Below, in pieces: positions 22,961 through 34,476 of a stretch of 64,000 nt of DNA; the first letter of the stretch is position 1, and each line of letters begins with the position of its first letter. The position numbers and the translations under genes were made by a program. Below the pieces are notes generated by a model, which did no database searches, was not told the origin of the DNA, and saw only the letters and a program-made list of their open reading frames with translations. Source of the stretch: Heterohyrax brucei (taxonomy: Eukaryota; Chordata; Mammalia; Hyracoidea; Procaviidae); NCBI GenBank assembly GCA_028571685.1, contig CM053146.1, forward strand, positions 23,471,431 to 23,535,430, in the 5' to 3' direction.

Positions 22961-25103
22961 GTTGTCTTACCTTCCTCCAAATTCCACAGGTTTGCAGGAT
23001 CATGGCATCAGATGTTCTGAGATCTGGGAAACATTTCAGAACTTCCATTTGAAATTTGAAACCCTGGCAAAATTTTGGGGTCCAAAGAGGGACCTCAGAT
23101 GTGTGAGATGATAAGTAGACAACATAAGCCAAGCGCTGTTCCTACCACTTCAGATTGAAAGCCTTCCCCCCACTATCTGTTTTAATCTTGATCTGCCATG
23201 TGAAATACGATGTGGTAAAATGTAGACTTTATGCATAAAAAATTGAAACCATAGATCTAATTCAATTCCTTTTTATAAATAAAAATAACTAGCCTAGTGG
23301 CATAGAGTAAACTGCCCAATGTTTAGCTTATATGTTGCTAAGTTGTTGATGGTAGAGTCAAAAGGTGGGTCTCCACATCTTAGTTGACTACAGTTAACTC
23401 TTCCCATATCATTTTGGACCCACCCAGACCTAGGAGGGAGAGTAAAATTTTGATACTGCTTGGTTTTGTCTTAAGAAATCTTTTATACAACCAGAATACT
23501 GCCTCTGTTTTGCTTGAATTTTTTTTGTGCTGCAGAACAATGGTTACTGCAGGATTATCTTGCACTGCAACAATGTCTCTAAAGTCTGCTAGGAGATTGT
23601 TTTGCTAGCTCAGCTCTTTCTCAGCTTGGTCTTTCTGGGTGATGTCAGCTGTGATGTTGTTCCATTCAAGAATCCCCCACCTGTTGCTCACTGCCTTCCA
23701 GCCTTTTTTGGTCCAGCTTATGATGTCTTCATCTTTTCCCCTTTCTTCCTGTTCTTTCCACTTTTGATATTTTTGAGGCTGATGGTGTTTGTCAGGTCTG
23801 TCTTTAACTCTGGGGAGCCATTGTTGGATTTTGGAGACCATTCCCGCTTGTCGTTATTTTTCTGAGAACTTCCCTTAATAAGGCGAAGGCCCACTATTGC
23901 ATTATTACAAATTGTTACCTGGGCTTTTCCATTATAGAGTCAGTTTTGTGGGACACTATAGCTTGACTCGATGGCTCTTGGCTTGGCAAAGCTTGATGGG
24001 TCTCAGAGAAACAGTAGTAGTTGATTTCCTCTTAGACGACTGAGTGAGGAAATTGGCTCTGTTAGGCTAATCACAGCACTGGGCTGCAGAGTTCCCCACA
24101 GCAAGGGTGAGACTGCTATCAGTTCTCATCCCAAACATCAGGGAGCTTGTGGGAACTGGGCAAAAAAGGAGAATGGACATTTTCTCCATGTGGATAGGGA
24201 GTCCTCGCCTCAAAATAATGGTAAAAGATAAGATCATCATAAATTTCTCTAAAGCCTTAGTAGTTAGGGCTAATTAATTGTAATTGAAAGGGCTAAATTA
24301 AATTAAATCCAGCCCAACAACTGGAAGACGATCTGATCTTATGACAGCACTAAGCAGGAAGTTGAAAGTCCAGGTTTTAATCTAAGCTTTGCCACTGACT
24401 GACCCCAGGTGAGATTCTTCCTCTTTTTATAAATAAGTGTCCTCACCTTAAAAAATGTATATTTTTTGCATAACTTATCTGTAAAGACCTTCCCACATTT
24501 ATAGTCTATCATTTGGAATATAAATTACCTACCTACTCTGCACAGGGCATTGTTCTGGTCCTGAAGATTTCTCTTTTTCTTTCTTTTCTGAAGACCTGCC
24601 ATTCCATGCAGTGAAAGCAGAACAGATGTGCATTAGGCTAACAAATCATTGCCAAGGGGAATTGTCTTTATCTGAATAGAATGTTAGTAATTGGGACATT
24701 GTTTAAATGTAAATCTTGCCTATAAGGTGCTTGAAAGGATGGCTGCTCCTAAATGAGTTCAGCAGTCCTCTTGCAATTCCATTTATCCTTTGAGGTTGTT
24801 TAACCAACGCTTTCCCCCACATTTTGTTGTTATTACCATTTGGAATTTATACTCTACCCCTCTAAAAAGCAAATACACATGAATCATGACAATTAGTTTT
24901 TTTTTAAAAAAAGGAATAAAGACAGCAGAAAGCAATTATAACAGAGGTAGATTGGCTTTGCAAACACCTATGATGAGTTTGTTTTTGTTAATTGTACTTC
25001 CTTTGCTCTCAAAATAACAGGTAACCAAAGAGAACAGGGTCTGGCATTATTCCATAAATTGGATCAGTATGTACATGTTTCTATGACAAGCCTGGATCCC
25101 TTG
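22961..25103. other. Mostly unassigned; one MIR at 24345-24455 (+)
   Basis: No gene recognised. A diverged sense MIR can be read at 24345-24455 (gcaggaagttgaaagtccaggttttaatctaagctttgccactgactga). A SINE-tail-like scrap (ttgactcgatggctcttggcttggc) lies at about 23962-23986. The open frames near 23384-23865 are short and antisense to each other. Confidence 0.4.
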
Positions 25104-25613
25104 TGTCACGGATTTTATCCGCCCCCCAAAATATGTGTCAACTTGGTTAGCCTATGATTTCCAGGTTTGTGTGGCTTTCCTCCATTTCATGATTGTACTA
25201 TTGTGTTAAAGAGCATTACGGTGGGATTTTAATACTCCTACTAAGGTCACAGCCCTGTTCCAATGTAAAAGGAGTTTCCCTGGGATGTAGCCTACATCAC
25301 CTTTTATCTTACAAAAGGTAAAAGGAAGGGGAAGAAAGCGGAGACTGGGCATCTCATACCACCAAGAAAGAAGCATTGGGAGCAGAGCTTGTCCTTTGGA
25401 CCCGGGGTTCCTGCGTGGAGAATCTCCTAGTCTAGGGGAAGACTGACAAATCAGATGTTCCTCCAGAGCTGACAAAGAGACAAAGCCTTTCCCAAGAATG
25501 GATGCCCTGAATCTGGACTTGTAGCTTAGTAGTCTGTGAGAAAATAAGTCTCTCTCTGTTAAAGCCATCTGCTTGTGGTATTTCTGTTACAGCAGCACTA
25601 CGTGACTAAGACA
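25104..25613 (+). mobile_element. MaLR-type solo LTR
   Basis: A 510-bp LTR from tgtcacggattttatccgcc to ...agcagcactacgtgactaagaca. The 3' part has the diagnostic run cctgaatctggacttgtagc...ctgtgagaaaataa...aaagccatc, shared with LTRs at 28.3-29.4, 38.7-39.8 and 51.0 kb. TG..CA ends are present. No clear 5-bp target duplication survives. Confidence 0.85.
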
Positions 25614-26029
25614 ACCTCCCTCAAAGACAAGTGGGAAGATAGACATGCAGAGAAATTCTTAGGACACAATGTAATTAGTGTACATTTTTCAGTGATCTCC
25701 AAATTGTTTTGAATGTATCTCTATCTGTAAAAATATTTTGAGCATGTACAGTACTATGTATACACTTATCTAAAAATGATATATACATATGACTTACTGG
25801 ACTGAAATGTTTACATCATGAAGTATCCACAAAAATAAAATAAAAATGTTTGAGATAAAAACAAATCATCTAATCTTTTCTTCACATAAGATGTGACCCT
25901 AGCTGAATGAAATTGGTAAATAGCATGTAAGTGTTTAAATGTGAATAAACACAAAGTGCTTAAAAAGAGTATCTTCTAAGCAGAGAAAGCAATTCACTTG
26001 CAGTTGCATTTACCCCCACAAGGGGGCTT

Positions 26030-26208
26030 GTTGTTGTTGTTACTTGTGGATTCCAACTTAGGGGACCACAGGAGTACACAGTAGTACTGTTCCATAGGGT
26101 ATTCAAAGCTGTCACTGTTTGGAACAGGCCTGCCAGGGCACCTCTGGGCGTGTTTTAAATGTCAATGTCTTGGCTAGTAGTTGAGTGCTTAACTGTTTGT
26201 CCTTTATA
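26030..26208 (-). mobile_element. AfroSINE, long type
   Basis: Minus-strand SINE with tail ttgttgttgttacttgtggattcc and the internal tgttccatagggtattcaaagctgt...aggcctgccagggcacctctgggcg. The head (ggctagtagttgagtgcttaac) lies at the right. Confidence 0.8.
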
Positions 26209-26234
26209 AGTTACTAAACAAATATTTGTAACCA

Positions 26235-27115
26235 TTTTTTTAAGCTGTATTTCAGAAGAAGGTTTACAGAACAAACACGTTTCCCATTAAACAATTAGTA
26301 CACATCCATATTGTTCTGTGACATTGGTTAATAAACCCACAGCAGGCCAACATTCCCCTTCTCCACCTTGGTTTCCTATCACCGTCTTTCCTGTCTCCCC
26401 TTGCCCTCTAGTCCTTGCCCTGCGCCGATGCGCACCTTTAGGCTCCTTCTGTGTTATGGACCTGTCCAGTCTTTGGCTGAAGCGTGACTTTACTGTTGAG
26501 CTGAAAGGGTGTCCAGGGAACATGCTATCAGGGTTTCTCCAATCTCTGTCAGGTCAACAAATCTAGTCTTTCTTGCTAAGTTAGAATTTTTTTCAGCATT
26601 TTTCTCCAGCCCTGTATGGGATCCTCTGTTGTTATCTCTGTCAGAATAGTCAGTGGTAGTAGCTGGGAACCAGCTAGCTGTAGTGGATTCAGTCTGCTAG
26701 AGGCTGCTGTTATAGATGTAGTTTATTGGTCCTTTGGACTCATCTTTCCCTTGTATCTTATTTTAACTCATTATTTCTGGATCCTGAAAGGGTAAGACTA
26801 GTAGAGTATCTTAGACAGCTGCTCACAGGCTTTGGAGACCCTAGACACTACCTATTGATGTAGAATATAGAACATTTTCTTTATAAACTTCATAAATTGA
26901 GCTAGATGCTCTCCAAGATCATGATACCCACTACTCTCAGCTAATACTTCATTCCTGCAGGGAGTTTTGATGTGTCTGTGAAGTTTCCATTACCTTGCCT
27001 TGTACAAATTGTGTTAGCTTCCCCAGAATTGTGTACTGTCTTACCCTTCACCAAAGTTACTGCTCATCTATTGTCTACTTAGTGTTTTTTCCACCCCCAA
27101 TCCAGGCAACCCCCC
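26235..27115 (-). mobile_element. L1 3' UTR (afrotherian type), 5'-truncated
   Basis: About 880 bp of L1 3' UTR only: ggtttacagaacaaacacgtttcccattaaacaattagtacacat... through catcaccgtctttcctgtctcc, ctgtcagaatagtcagtggtagtagctggg and gtgtactgtcttacccttcaccaaagttac. These blocks are typical of L1s in elephant-like genomes and differ from the 3' UTR of copies A, B and C. It ends before ORF2. Confidence 0.8.
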
Positions 27116-27129
27116 ACATTTTTTTAATA

Positions 27130-27265
27130 AAACATAAATAAATTTTTTTAAATAAACTTTTAATCTTGGAATAATTTATGATTTTCTGTGAAGTTACAAA
27201 CTTGTTACAAATAGTTGCCTTATACCTTTCACCCAACTTCATCTAGCGAATGTCTGTTTTCACAA
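27130..27265 (-). mobile_element. Older L1 3' UTR scrap
   Basis: aaacttttaatcttggaataatttatgattttctgtgaagttacaaa...tatacctttcacccaacttc is the antisense of an old L1 3' UTR block (ttggaataattttagatttacagaaaagttgcaaa...ttcacccagtttc). Confidence 0.55.
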
Positions 27266-27365
27266 ATTATTACCTTGAGTACACAACCCCTCTTTGTGGA
27301 CCATTGACTTTTTTTTCTGTATTATGTATTACATATGAACATCTAGTTAAATTGTATTATGCATA

Positions 27366-27917
27366 CGAGTTCAGAAAATTAAGTCTGTGAACTTAATTGT
27401 TCTGAGTGCTACATACTTCATTGCTGAATATCACTACCCTCACCTTCGAAGTTCTCCCCTTTGGAAGTTATACACCAATGCCAGCACCTAGGCCATTCTT
27501 CAAAGCAATTTTAGAACTCTTTCTGGAATGACCACTGTGCATGTTGGCAAGTTCAACAACATAATTGTATAATTGTCTGTGAGGGGTGTTTTTAGCCAGT
27601 AAACAAGTAACTATTGGAACACCTTCTTTACTCACCTGATCTAGCCCCCAATGATTTTTTTCTTTACCCTAAAATAAAGGAAATATTGAAAAGAAGACAT
27701 TTTCATGACCTTTGGGACACCAAGGGTAATACAACAACAGCTCTGATGGCCATTGCAGAAAAAGAGTTCCAAAGTTGGTTTGAAGGGTGGACTAGGTGCT
27801 GGCATCAATGCATAGCTTCCCAAGGGGAATACTTCGGAGGTAACTATAATGATATTCAGCAATGAGGTATGTAGCACTTTTTCTAGGATGAGTTCACAAA
27901 ATAATTAGCAATCGTTG
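27366..27917. mobile_element. Mariner-derived fold-back MITE, copy 1
   Basis: A 552-bp element flanked by TA (27364-27365 and 27918-27919). The left arm (27366 to about 27525) is an inverted copy of the right arm (about 27755-27917): the left reads cattgctgaatatcactacc...ttcttcaaagcaattttagaactctttctgg, the right reads gagttccaaagttggtttgaagg...gatattcagcaatgagg. Between them a plus-strand frame (27614-27865) encodes the C-terminal third of a mariner transposase, HLLYSPDLAPNDFFLYPKIK, with the third catalytic aspartate context. The arms are duplicates of the transposase 3' end. Copies 2 and 3 share this layout in the opposite orientation. Confidence 0.8.
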
Positions 27918-27919
27918 TA

Positions 27920-28307
27920 CAACCCTGAGCAAATAATCTAAGAAGCTAGACTATAGGAAGAAGAATGCAATATCAGGATTGGTGGAAGACTCATTAACAA
28001 CCTGTGATACACAGATGACATGACTTTGCTTGTTGAAGTCAGAGGACTTGAAGCACTTACTGATGAAGATTCAAGACCACAGCCTTCTGTGTAGATCACA
28101 TCTTAACATCTTGAAAACAAAAATGTCACAATTGGACCAATAAACATCATGATTGACAGAGAAAAGATTGAAGTTGTTGAGGATTTTATTTTGTTTGGAT
28201 CTACAGTTAACTCCCATGGAAGTCATAGTCAAGAAATCAAATGATATATTGCATGGGACAAAAGACTTCTTTAAAGTATTAAAAAGCAAAGATGTTACTT
28301 TGAGGAC
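27920..28307 (+). mobile_element. RTE1 fragment, left part
   Basis: RTE reverse transcriptase region: ctgagcaaataatctaagaagctagactata...ggattggtggaagactcattaacaacctg...acacagatgacatgactttgctt. The RT active site reads YTDD in place of YADD after a premature stop. It is interrupted at 28307 in gatgttactttgaggac by an LTR and continues at 29366. Confidence 0.88.
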
Positions 28308-29365
28308 TGTCATAGATTGAACTGTGTTGCCCCAAAATGTGTATCAACATAGCTAGACCATTGTGTCCATCGTTTCGTCATCTGATATGATTTTCCTATG
28401 TGTTATAAATCCTATCGCTATGATGTTGTCTTAGTCATCTACTGCTGCTATAACAGAAACATCGGAAGTAGATGGCTTGAACAAAGAGAAATTTACTCTC
28501 CCACAGTCTAGTAGGCTATAAATCTAAATTCAGGGTGCCAGCTTCAGGAGAAAGCTTTCTATTTCTGTCTGTTCTGGAGGAAGGGCTTTGTCATCAGTCT
28601 TCCCCTGGTCAAGGAACTTCTCAGCACAGGGACCATGGGTCCAGAGAAGGCACTGTTCTCCTGGCTTCTGTTCTTGGTGGCATGAGGCCACAAATTCTCT
28701 TCTTGCTTCTGTTTCCTTTTCTTTCTTGTAAGATAAAAGGCGATGCAGGCCATACCCCGCAGAGACTTCCTTTAAGTTGCATCAGGGATGTGACTTGAGT
28801 AAATGTGTTGCATCCACCCTATTGTTTTTAACATAATCTTATCTTGCATCACTAATCACAGGTAGAGATTATGATTTTACAACACATAGGAAAATTACAT
28901 CAATCACAAAATAAAGGACAACAGCAATACTGTGAATCAACCCTAACCAAGCTGGCACGTATTTGGGGGGGGGGGCACAACTGAATCCATGACAGATGTT
29001 CATGAGTAAGGATTAGAGGTAATTATGTTAATGAGGCTGGACTCAATCTATAAGGCTATGTTTGATCTTAAACCAATCTCTTTTGAGATATAAGAAAGAC
29101 TGGTGAGCAAAGAGACAGAGACAACTCATACCACCAAGAACAAGAGCCAGGAGAAAAGCAGGGTCCTTGTGGTGTGAAGCTCCGTGGCCAGGGAAGAGTG
29201 GTGACGAGGACCTTCCCCAGAGCCAAGAGAAAGACAAAACCTTCCCCTGGAACATATAACCCTGACGTGGACTTTTAGATTCCCAGACTGTGAGAGAATA
29301 AATCTTTTTGTTCAAGTTGTCCACTTGTGATCTTTCTGTTATAGCAGCACTGAACGACTAAGACA
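28308..29365 (+). mobile_element. MaLR-type LTR, split by a second LTR
   Basis: The outer LTR starts tgtcatagattgaactgtgttgcccc (28308) and ends agcagcactgaacgactaagaca (29365). Without the inserted LTR it would be about 485 bp. It interrupts an RTE1 copy: the left flank aggac and right flank aggct may be a decayed 5-bp target duplication. Landmarks in the right part include tgagatataag, accaccaagaacaagagcc and ctgtgagagaataaa. Confidence 0.85.
28427..28994 (-). mobile_element. MaLR-type solo LTR inserted in the LTR above
   Basis: Antisense LTR of 568 bp from tgtcttagtcatctactgct to ...aactgaatccatgaca, i.e. TG..CA in sense. It is bounded by an exact 5-bp target duplication, gatgt, at 28422-28426 and 28995-28999, as expected for MaLR/ERVL. 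It contains a 12-base G-run at about 28965-28976. Confidence 0.92.
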
Positions 29366-29804
29366 AGGCTTAAGGTATGCCTGACCTAAGCCATGATATT
29401 TTCAATTGCCTCATAGGCATGTGAAAGTTAGACAAAGAATAAGGAATGCTGAAGAAGAATTGAGGGCTTTGAATTACGGTATTGGAAAAGAACACTGAGT
29501 ATATCATAGATTGCCAGAAAAGCAGACAAATCAGTCTTGGAAGAAATAGAGCCAGAGTACTACTTCGAAGTGAAAATGGTGAGACTTCATCTCACATACT
29601 TTGGGCATGTTATCAGGAGGGACTAGTCCCTGGAGAAGGACATCAAGCTTGATAATGTAGAGAGTCAGCCAGAAAGAAGAAAATTCAGTGAGATGGATTG
29701 ACACAGTGACTGCAACAAGATTGTGAAGGACTAATCAGTGTTTCCTTCTTTTGCACATCATCTGGCTATGAGTCAGAACTGACTCAATAGCAGCTAACAA
29801 CAAT
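29366..29804 (+). mobile_element. RTE1 fragment, right part
   Basis: Continues the RTE from 28307: aggtatgcctgacctaagccatgatattttcaattgcctcat, then cactgagtatatcatagattgccagaa, ggagaaggacatcaagcttg and the terminus gactcaatagcagctaacaacaa. About 1.06 kb of nested LTR sequence separates the two halves. Confidence 0.88.
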
Positions 29805-30127
29805 GCATAAAGCAAAGTACAAATAATTCCTAAGGGCCTCCACAGTAAAGATTAGGTCCCTGAGATGTATGCTTCCAGAAGCTGCCACCAAAGTCTTCAG
29901 TGCAGTTCTGATTCCTGAAGACTGTGGAAACTGGGAACCGTTGGCCATGAGATGAAGCTCTAGCTCTTTTGGTTACAGACGTAACTCTAGAACCTAGAAA
30001 TTAGTCCAGTGCAGAAAATGCACTTAATAGATGTTTGTTAGCCAAATTGAGTGACTGAAATAAGAATTTTTTTCCAATTATTTTAGAAAGCTAAAGAAGA
30101 GTATCAATGACTTTTTGCCAGTCACAT
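29805..30127. other. Unassigned sequence
   Basis: About 320 bp with no recognised feature. Confidence 0.4.
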
Positions 30128-30335
30128 GTTCAAATGAAAGCTTGGAGGTTCAAATCCACCTAGAAGCATCTTAAAAGAAAATCAGCCACATACAGGTGGG
30201 CATGTAAATTTATATGGGAATGTACATTTTCACTCAGTCATAATAAAAAAAAAATGAAAATCAGCCATTGAAAACCTTGTGGAGTATACTACTCTAACAC
30301 AGATAAAGTCACCATGAGTCAGAACTGACTCCATT
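30128..30335 (+). mobile_element. AfroSINE, long type, interrupted
   Basis: Plus-strand SINE: gaaagcttggaggttcaaatccacctagaagcatc, then (after a 67-bp insertion) tcagccattgaaaaccttgtggagtatactactctaac...gtcaccatgagtcagaactgactcc. Confidence 0.8.
30189..30255 (+). mobile_element. 67-bp L1 insertion (3' end only)
   Basis: The last ~55 bp of the copy A/B/C L1 subfamily (gcatgtaaatttatatgggaatgtacattttcactcagtcataat) plus an A-run, inserted in the SINE. Flanked by gaaaatcagcca exactly duplicated at 30177-30188 and 30256-30267. It fixes the true 3' terminus of this L1 subfamily. Confidence 0.9.
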
Positions 30336-30339
30336 AATA

Positions 30340-31046
30340 TATATTTTTAATTAGCCACTGAAAGGGAGTTAAGACCAATGTCTGTTTTGCCCTTTATGCA
30401 AGTAATTGCAAGTTAGCTGGTACCATAGTTCCAATTTATTCCATTGGTGGTTCAGAGTTATAAAGGGATGCTCCAAGAGAGAGACTGCCTGGCTTGCTAC
30501 TTAACCTGGCTTAGGCACCTGTGTGACTCAAGTGTGTTTTTCTCTCAGGGCCTGTCCCACATGGGAAAGATTTACCTCATCCACACTAGTCTCTTCATCT
30601 TCTGAACTTGCCACACAACTTTCCATGTGTACCAACTTTCCCATAATTATAATGTCTTCTTTCTCCTTCAGGATCTTGATTGTTGAGTGGACAAGGTTGT
30701 GCTAAATTAATTAACTTCACGTGTGCAATCCTTTCATCATCAACTAGATAATGAACTCCTTGAGTATAGGCCAGTGTCTTCTTGTATCTTATGTCTTTCA
30801 GATTTTATAGCCTGGCAATATCAAATTAAGATGCAACAGTTGAAGTGCTAAGCCACTGACAGCTTCAGTCAATTCTGCTGTGACTCGACAGCGGACTTCA
30901 TCTCACACTTCAGCATCAGCACCAGCCTAATAGGTGAGTCAGTTAGACCAAATTTTCAAGCTAACATTTTGTAACTTTGTGGAAAATCTGTTACATGGTA
31001 GAGGAAACACATCTTTTGTTCCCTGACTAAGCCCAGCTCCCTCCCT
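30340..31046. other. Unassigned sequence
   Basis: No gene or repeat recognised; one short open frame at 30523-30705 without features. Confidence 0.4.
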
Positions 31047-31396
31047 CCACCTGTTGCTGCCATCAGTTGCCATAGTCAGCCTTCACTCATGGTGACCCCA
31101 CGTAAAGTGGGGTGAAAGGCTGCTTGCTCTTGTGCCATCCCTGTGATTGTTTCTGATCAAACTGCTGTGATTCATAGAGTTTTATTGGCTATTTTTTGGA
31201 AGTAGATTTTCAGGCCTTTCTTCCTAGTCTGTCTTAGTCTGGAAGCTCCGTTGAAACCTGTTCATCATCATTGCAATAGACAAGGCTGACAGATGAGAGG
31301 TAGCTGCACGAGAACTACACTGGCCGGTAAAGGAACTCCAGTCTCCCACACGGAAGGTGAAAATTCTACCACTGAAGCATCACTGTCCCTTTCCCT
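31047..31396 (-). mobile_element. Composite SINE: tRNA-Gly-like head, RTE1 5' UTR body, RTE1 tail
   Basis: In sense (minus strand) it starts at the right with gatgcttcagtggtagaatt ttcaccttccgtgtgggaga, closely matching tRNA-Gly from D-arm to anticodon loop (anticodon position reads TCC). The B-box is degenerate (agttcctttac). The body contains a 26-bp block (31220-31245) identical in reverse complement to 47958-47983 at the 5' end of the nearly complete RTE. The end (about 31047-31170) is a diverged RTE1 3' terminus (catcagttgccatagtcagc...tgtgccatccctgtgattg). It thus has a Pol III-type head and LINE tail, like other tRNA-derived SINEs. Confidence 0.7.
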
Positions 31397-32309
31397 CCTC
31401 ATACTTCACTTTCTTTGCCCCCACTGTCAGTGCACACAGGCAAGGACACACATACACACAGACACTCCAGTTGTCTTTATTTTAGAGTCATGCTAAGAAG
31501 GTTTTGGGTTCAGCATGTGAGTGCAAGGTTATGCATTGGTAATTGCTTATGTGGACAGTATATAGTAATGCCAGTGGTACCCTCTGCCCTCCCTCAATAC
31601 CCATAGTTTCAGGAGTCCTGAGGTCTGCAACCTAGAAGATTCCTATTGTGGCCTATCTTCAGAATCTTTTTCCTCTTTCCAGGATTGCCTGGATGTGAGC
31701 TGGAGAGATCTGAGGAAAGCAACCAACATTTTCCCTCCCACTGCATTCTGGGAGCCACCAAGCAACACCAGAGATTTTTCAGATGACACAAGCAGTTGTG
31801 CTTCACTCTATCCTCAGCCATGATTCCCTTTAATTTGGAACAATCCATTACTTTAAAATAAAATGGGACATGTGATTTTGATTCATTTATACTTAGGCTA
31901 TGGCTGATAATTTATCAGTAGTTGGGTAAAGTTTGGCAAATAAGAGAACTTTCCTGTTTCTTCCATTATCCCTCAGACATGCTTCTAATGGGAAAGAAGA
32001 AATCTCTGCTGAGCCTCTTTGAAAAGGCATCTTGGGTACAAATGTCCTGCCTTCCTGGATTCTGCTCAGAAGCTTGCTTCAGAGGAAAAGTGAAAAATAA
32101 CTGAAGACTGTAAGCAACTTCCTTACTTTTCCTGGAAATTCTGAGATACTTTAGTTTTCATGTATTGTGGTGTACTAACCAATCTTCCCTCTTCCAGGAT
32201 AGCTGAATTGCTATTCACCGCTTTATGCAATTCTGTTAAACCAGGATTATACTGTCAACCCCAGTGAGAAACAGGCTACTCTGACCAAACTCAGCCTCTA
32301 TGCTGGCCT
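31397..32309. other. Unassigned sequence
   Basis: No gene or repeat recognised. A cacacatacacacag stretch lies at about 31447-31461. Confidence 0.4.
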
Positions 32310-32986
32310 AAGGCCTATATGCTGTAGTTGGTAGATGTCATCAAGCTGGTGTGGACTCATACTGACCCTATGTACAGTAGACTGAAATGCTACATGGTCC
32401 TGTGCCATCTTCATAATTGTTATACTTGAACTCATTGCTGCAGAAACTGTGTCAATCCATCTTATTGAGTGTCTTCCTCTTTTTGACAGACCTTCTGCTT
32501 TATTAAGCAAGGTATGTTTCTCCAGAACTGATCCCTCTTGACAACAGTCCCCAATTATGTGAGATGAAGTCCTGCCATCCTCACTTCTTATTTCTGACTG
32601 TTCATCTTCCACACAACTGTTTGCTCTTTTGGCAGCCCATGTGTGCCTTTAATATTGTTTGCCAATACCATAATTCAAAGACATCAGTTCTTCCGTTTTC
32701 TTTATTCATTACCAAGCTTTCCCAAGCATATGAGGTGATTGATAATACCATGGCTTGGGTCAGGCAGTTGCTGAGGATTCTTTTTCTTTTATGTTGAGGT
32801 ATAATCCATACAGAGGCTATAGTCTTTGATCTTAATTAGCAAGTGTTTCAAGTCCTCTTTACTTTCACCAGGCAAGGCTGTGTCATCTGCATATCATAGG
32901 TTGTTAATGATTTTTTCTGCAATCGTAATGCTGGGCTCTTCTGTATATAGACCAGCATCTCAGATAATTTGTTCAGCATATAGATT
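32310..32986 (-). mobile_element. RTE1, 3' segment of a copy with inverted 5' part
   Basis: Minus-strand RTE from the 3' end (gtagttggtagatgtcatcaagctggtgtggactcatactgac) through the RT C-terminal half. At its right it reaches the RT active-site region (antisense of ...LRYADD..., near 32878-32900). At 32986 orientation flips. Confidence 0.85.
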
Positions 32987-33180
32987 GAGTACATTTAACA
33001 GTACTGAAGGAAGAAATCCAAACAGCACTGAAGGTATTGACAAAAAACAAACCTCCAGGAATTAACAGAATACCAACTGAAACGATTCAATGAATGAATG
33101 CATCACTGGATGTGCTCACTTGTCTGTGCCAAGAAATCTGGAAGACAGCTACCTGGCAAACTGACTGGAGGGCCTACCTA
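32987..33180 (+). mobile_element. RTE1, inverted 5' segment
   Basis: Plus-strand RTE upstream of the RT core: agtactgaaggaagaaatcc...gacaaaaaacaaacctccagg...cttgtctgtgccaagaaatctggaagacagctacctgg (encoding the AL..LTKNKPPGI block). It belongs upstream of the segment at 32310-32986, so the two make one twin-primed insertion. Confidence 0.82.
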
Positions 33181-33484
33181 GCCACAAATATCTCCCCTTT
33201 GTCTTGTTATAGAGTTTGACAATTCAATGTTCTCTTTCATCTGACTCCCAATATTACTTTTCTATATTGACTGAAATTCTTTCTCAGTTCAGATTTTTAA
33301 TTTCTTTTTCATGTGTAAGTGCTCTCTGCCATCTGGTACATGAACTAAAATACCAAAAAGAAATATGTACAGCTGAAATGAATATGTGACTGTGTTCAGA
33401 ATACCTCTGACTCATTAGGTAAAGCACTTCGTGGGTAACACTTAATGGTGAGATCTTTAAAATGCTATTTGTTTTTATTCTCTG
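33181..33484. other. Unassigned AT-rich sequence
   Basis: About 300 bp with no recognised feature. Confidence 0.4.
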
Positions 33485-34476
33485 TAGTTTTAAAAAAGTA
33501 TTTTATTGCTGTAAGCAAAGATTTACCATCTAAGTCAATTTGGCATACAAAACTCTGCACACTCAATGCTGTGCTACTCTAGGTGTGCTCTCCACTCTGT
33601 GACAGTGTACTCCTCCCTTTCACCCTGAAGTTCCTGTATCCATTCAATCAACTCCTGCCCCTACCTCTCTACCCTCTCATTCTGACTCCAGACAAGAATG
33701 CTCAGAGTCTTGTTTACATATGTGAGACAAGAAGCACAGTCTTTGCTACTGTCACTCTGTCTCATAGCCCTACCCAATCTTTGAAGAGTTGGCTTTAGTG
33801 CTGGTTTCACTTCCGGGCTAACAGAGAGTTGGGAGGCCATGTCCTCTGTGGACCCTCCAGTCTGTCAGAATATCAAGCCTGATCTTTTAATAGAGTTCTA
33901 GTTATGAACCCCCATTTTTGTCCCACTTTGTTGGGGACTCTTATGTTGTGATCCCTGTCAGGTCTGTCATTGGTGATGACTAGGCACCATCTACTTCTTT
34001 TGATTGTATTCTGGTGATAGTCTCTGGATCATACGGCCCTTTCTGTCTCCTGGGCTCGTACTTTCCTCGTGACTTTGATGTCCTTCATTGTCTTCTGCTC
34101 CACGTGTACTAGAACTAATTGATGCTACTTACATGGCAGCTTGTTAGATTTTAAGACCCCAGACACCACTCAACTAGGTGGGATGCAGAATATTTTCTTA
34201 AAAAAATAAAAACTGAGTTATACCAATTGACCTAGACAACCCCTAAAGCCATGGTCCACAGACCCCTGTCCCCGCTAGTCTGTCCTCCAAAAAAGCTTGG
34301 TTGTATTTAGCAAATCTCTGAGGTTTCGGTATAGTCCAGCTGTGTTAGTCTCCCTTTTACTGTGTGCTATCACTCCCTTCACCCAGTATAACTCCTGTTA
34401 TCTAATCTGTGAATACCACTCTCCCTCCTCAACCTTGTAACCATCAAAAGATATTTTCTTCTGAGCTTAAACATTT

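Noticed and set aside
31310..31396. Functional tRNA-Gly gene
   Set aside because: The B-box and T-arm are degenerate and it is fused to RTE sequence, so it is a SINE head, not a tRNA gene.
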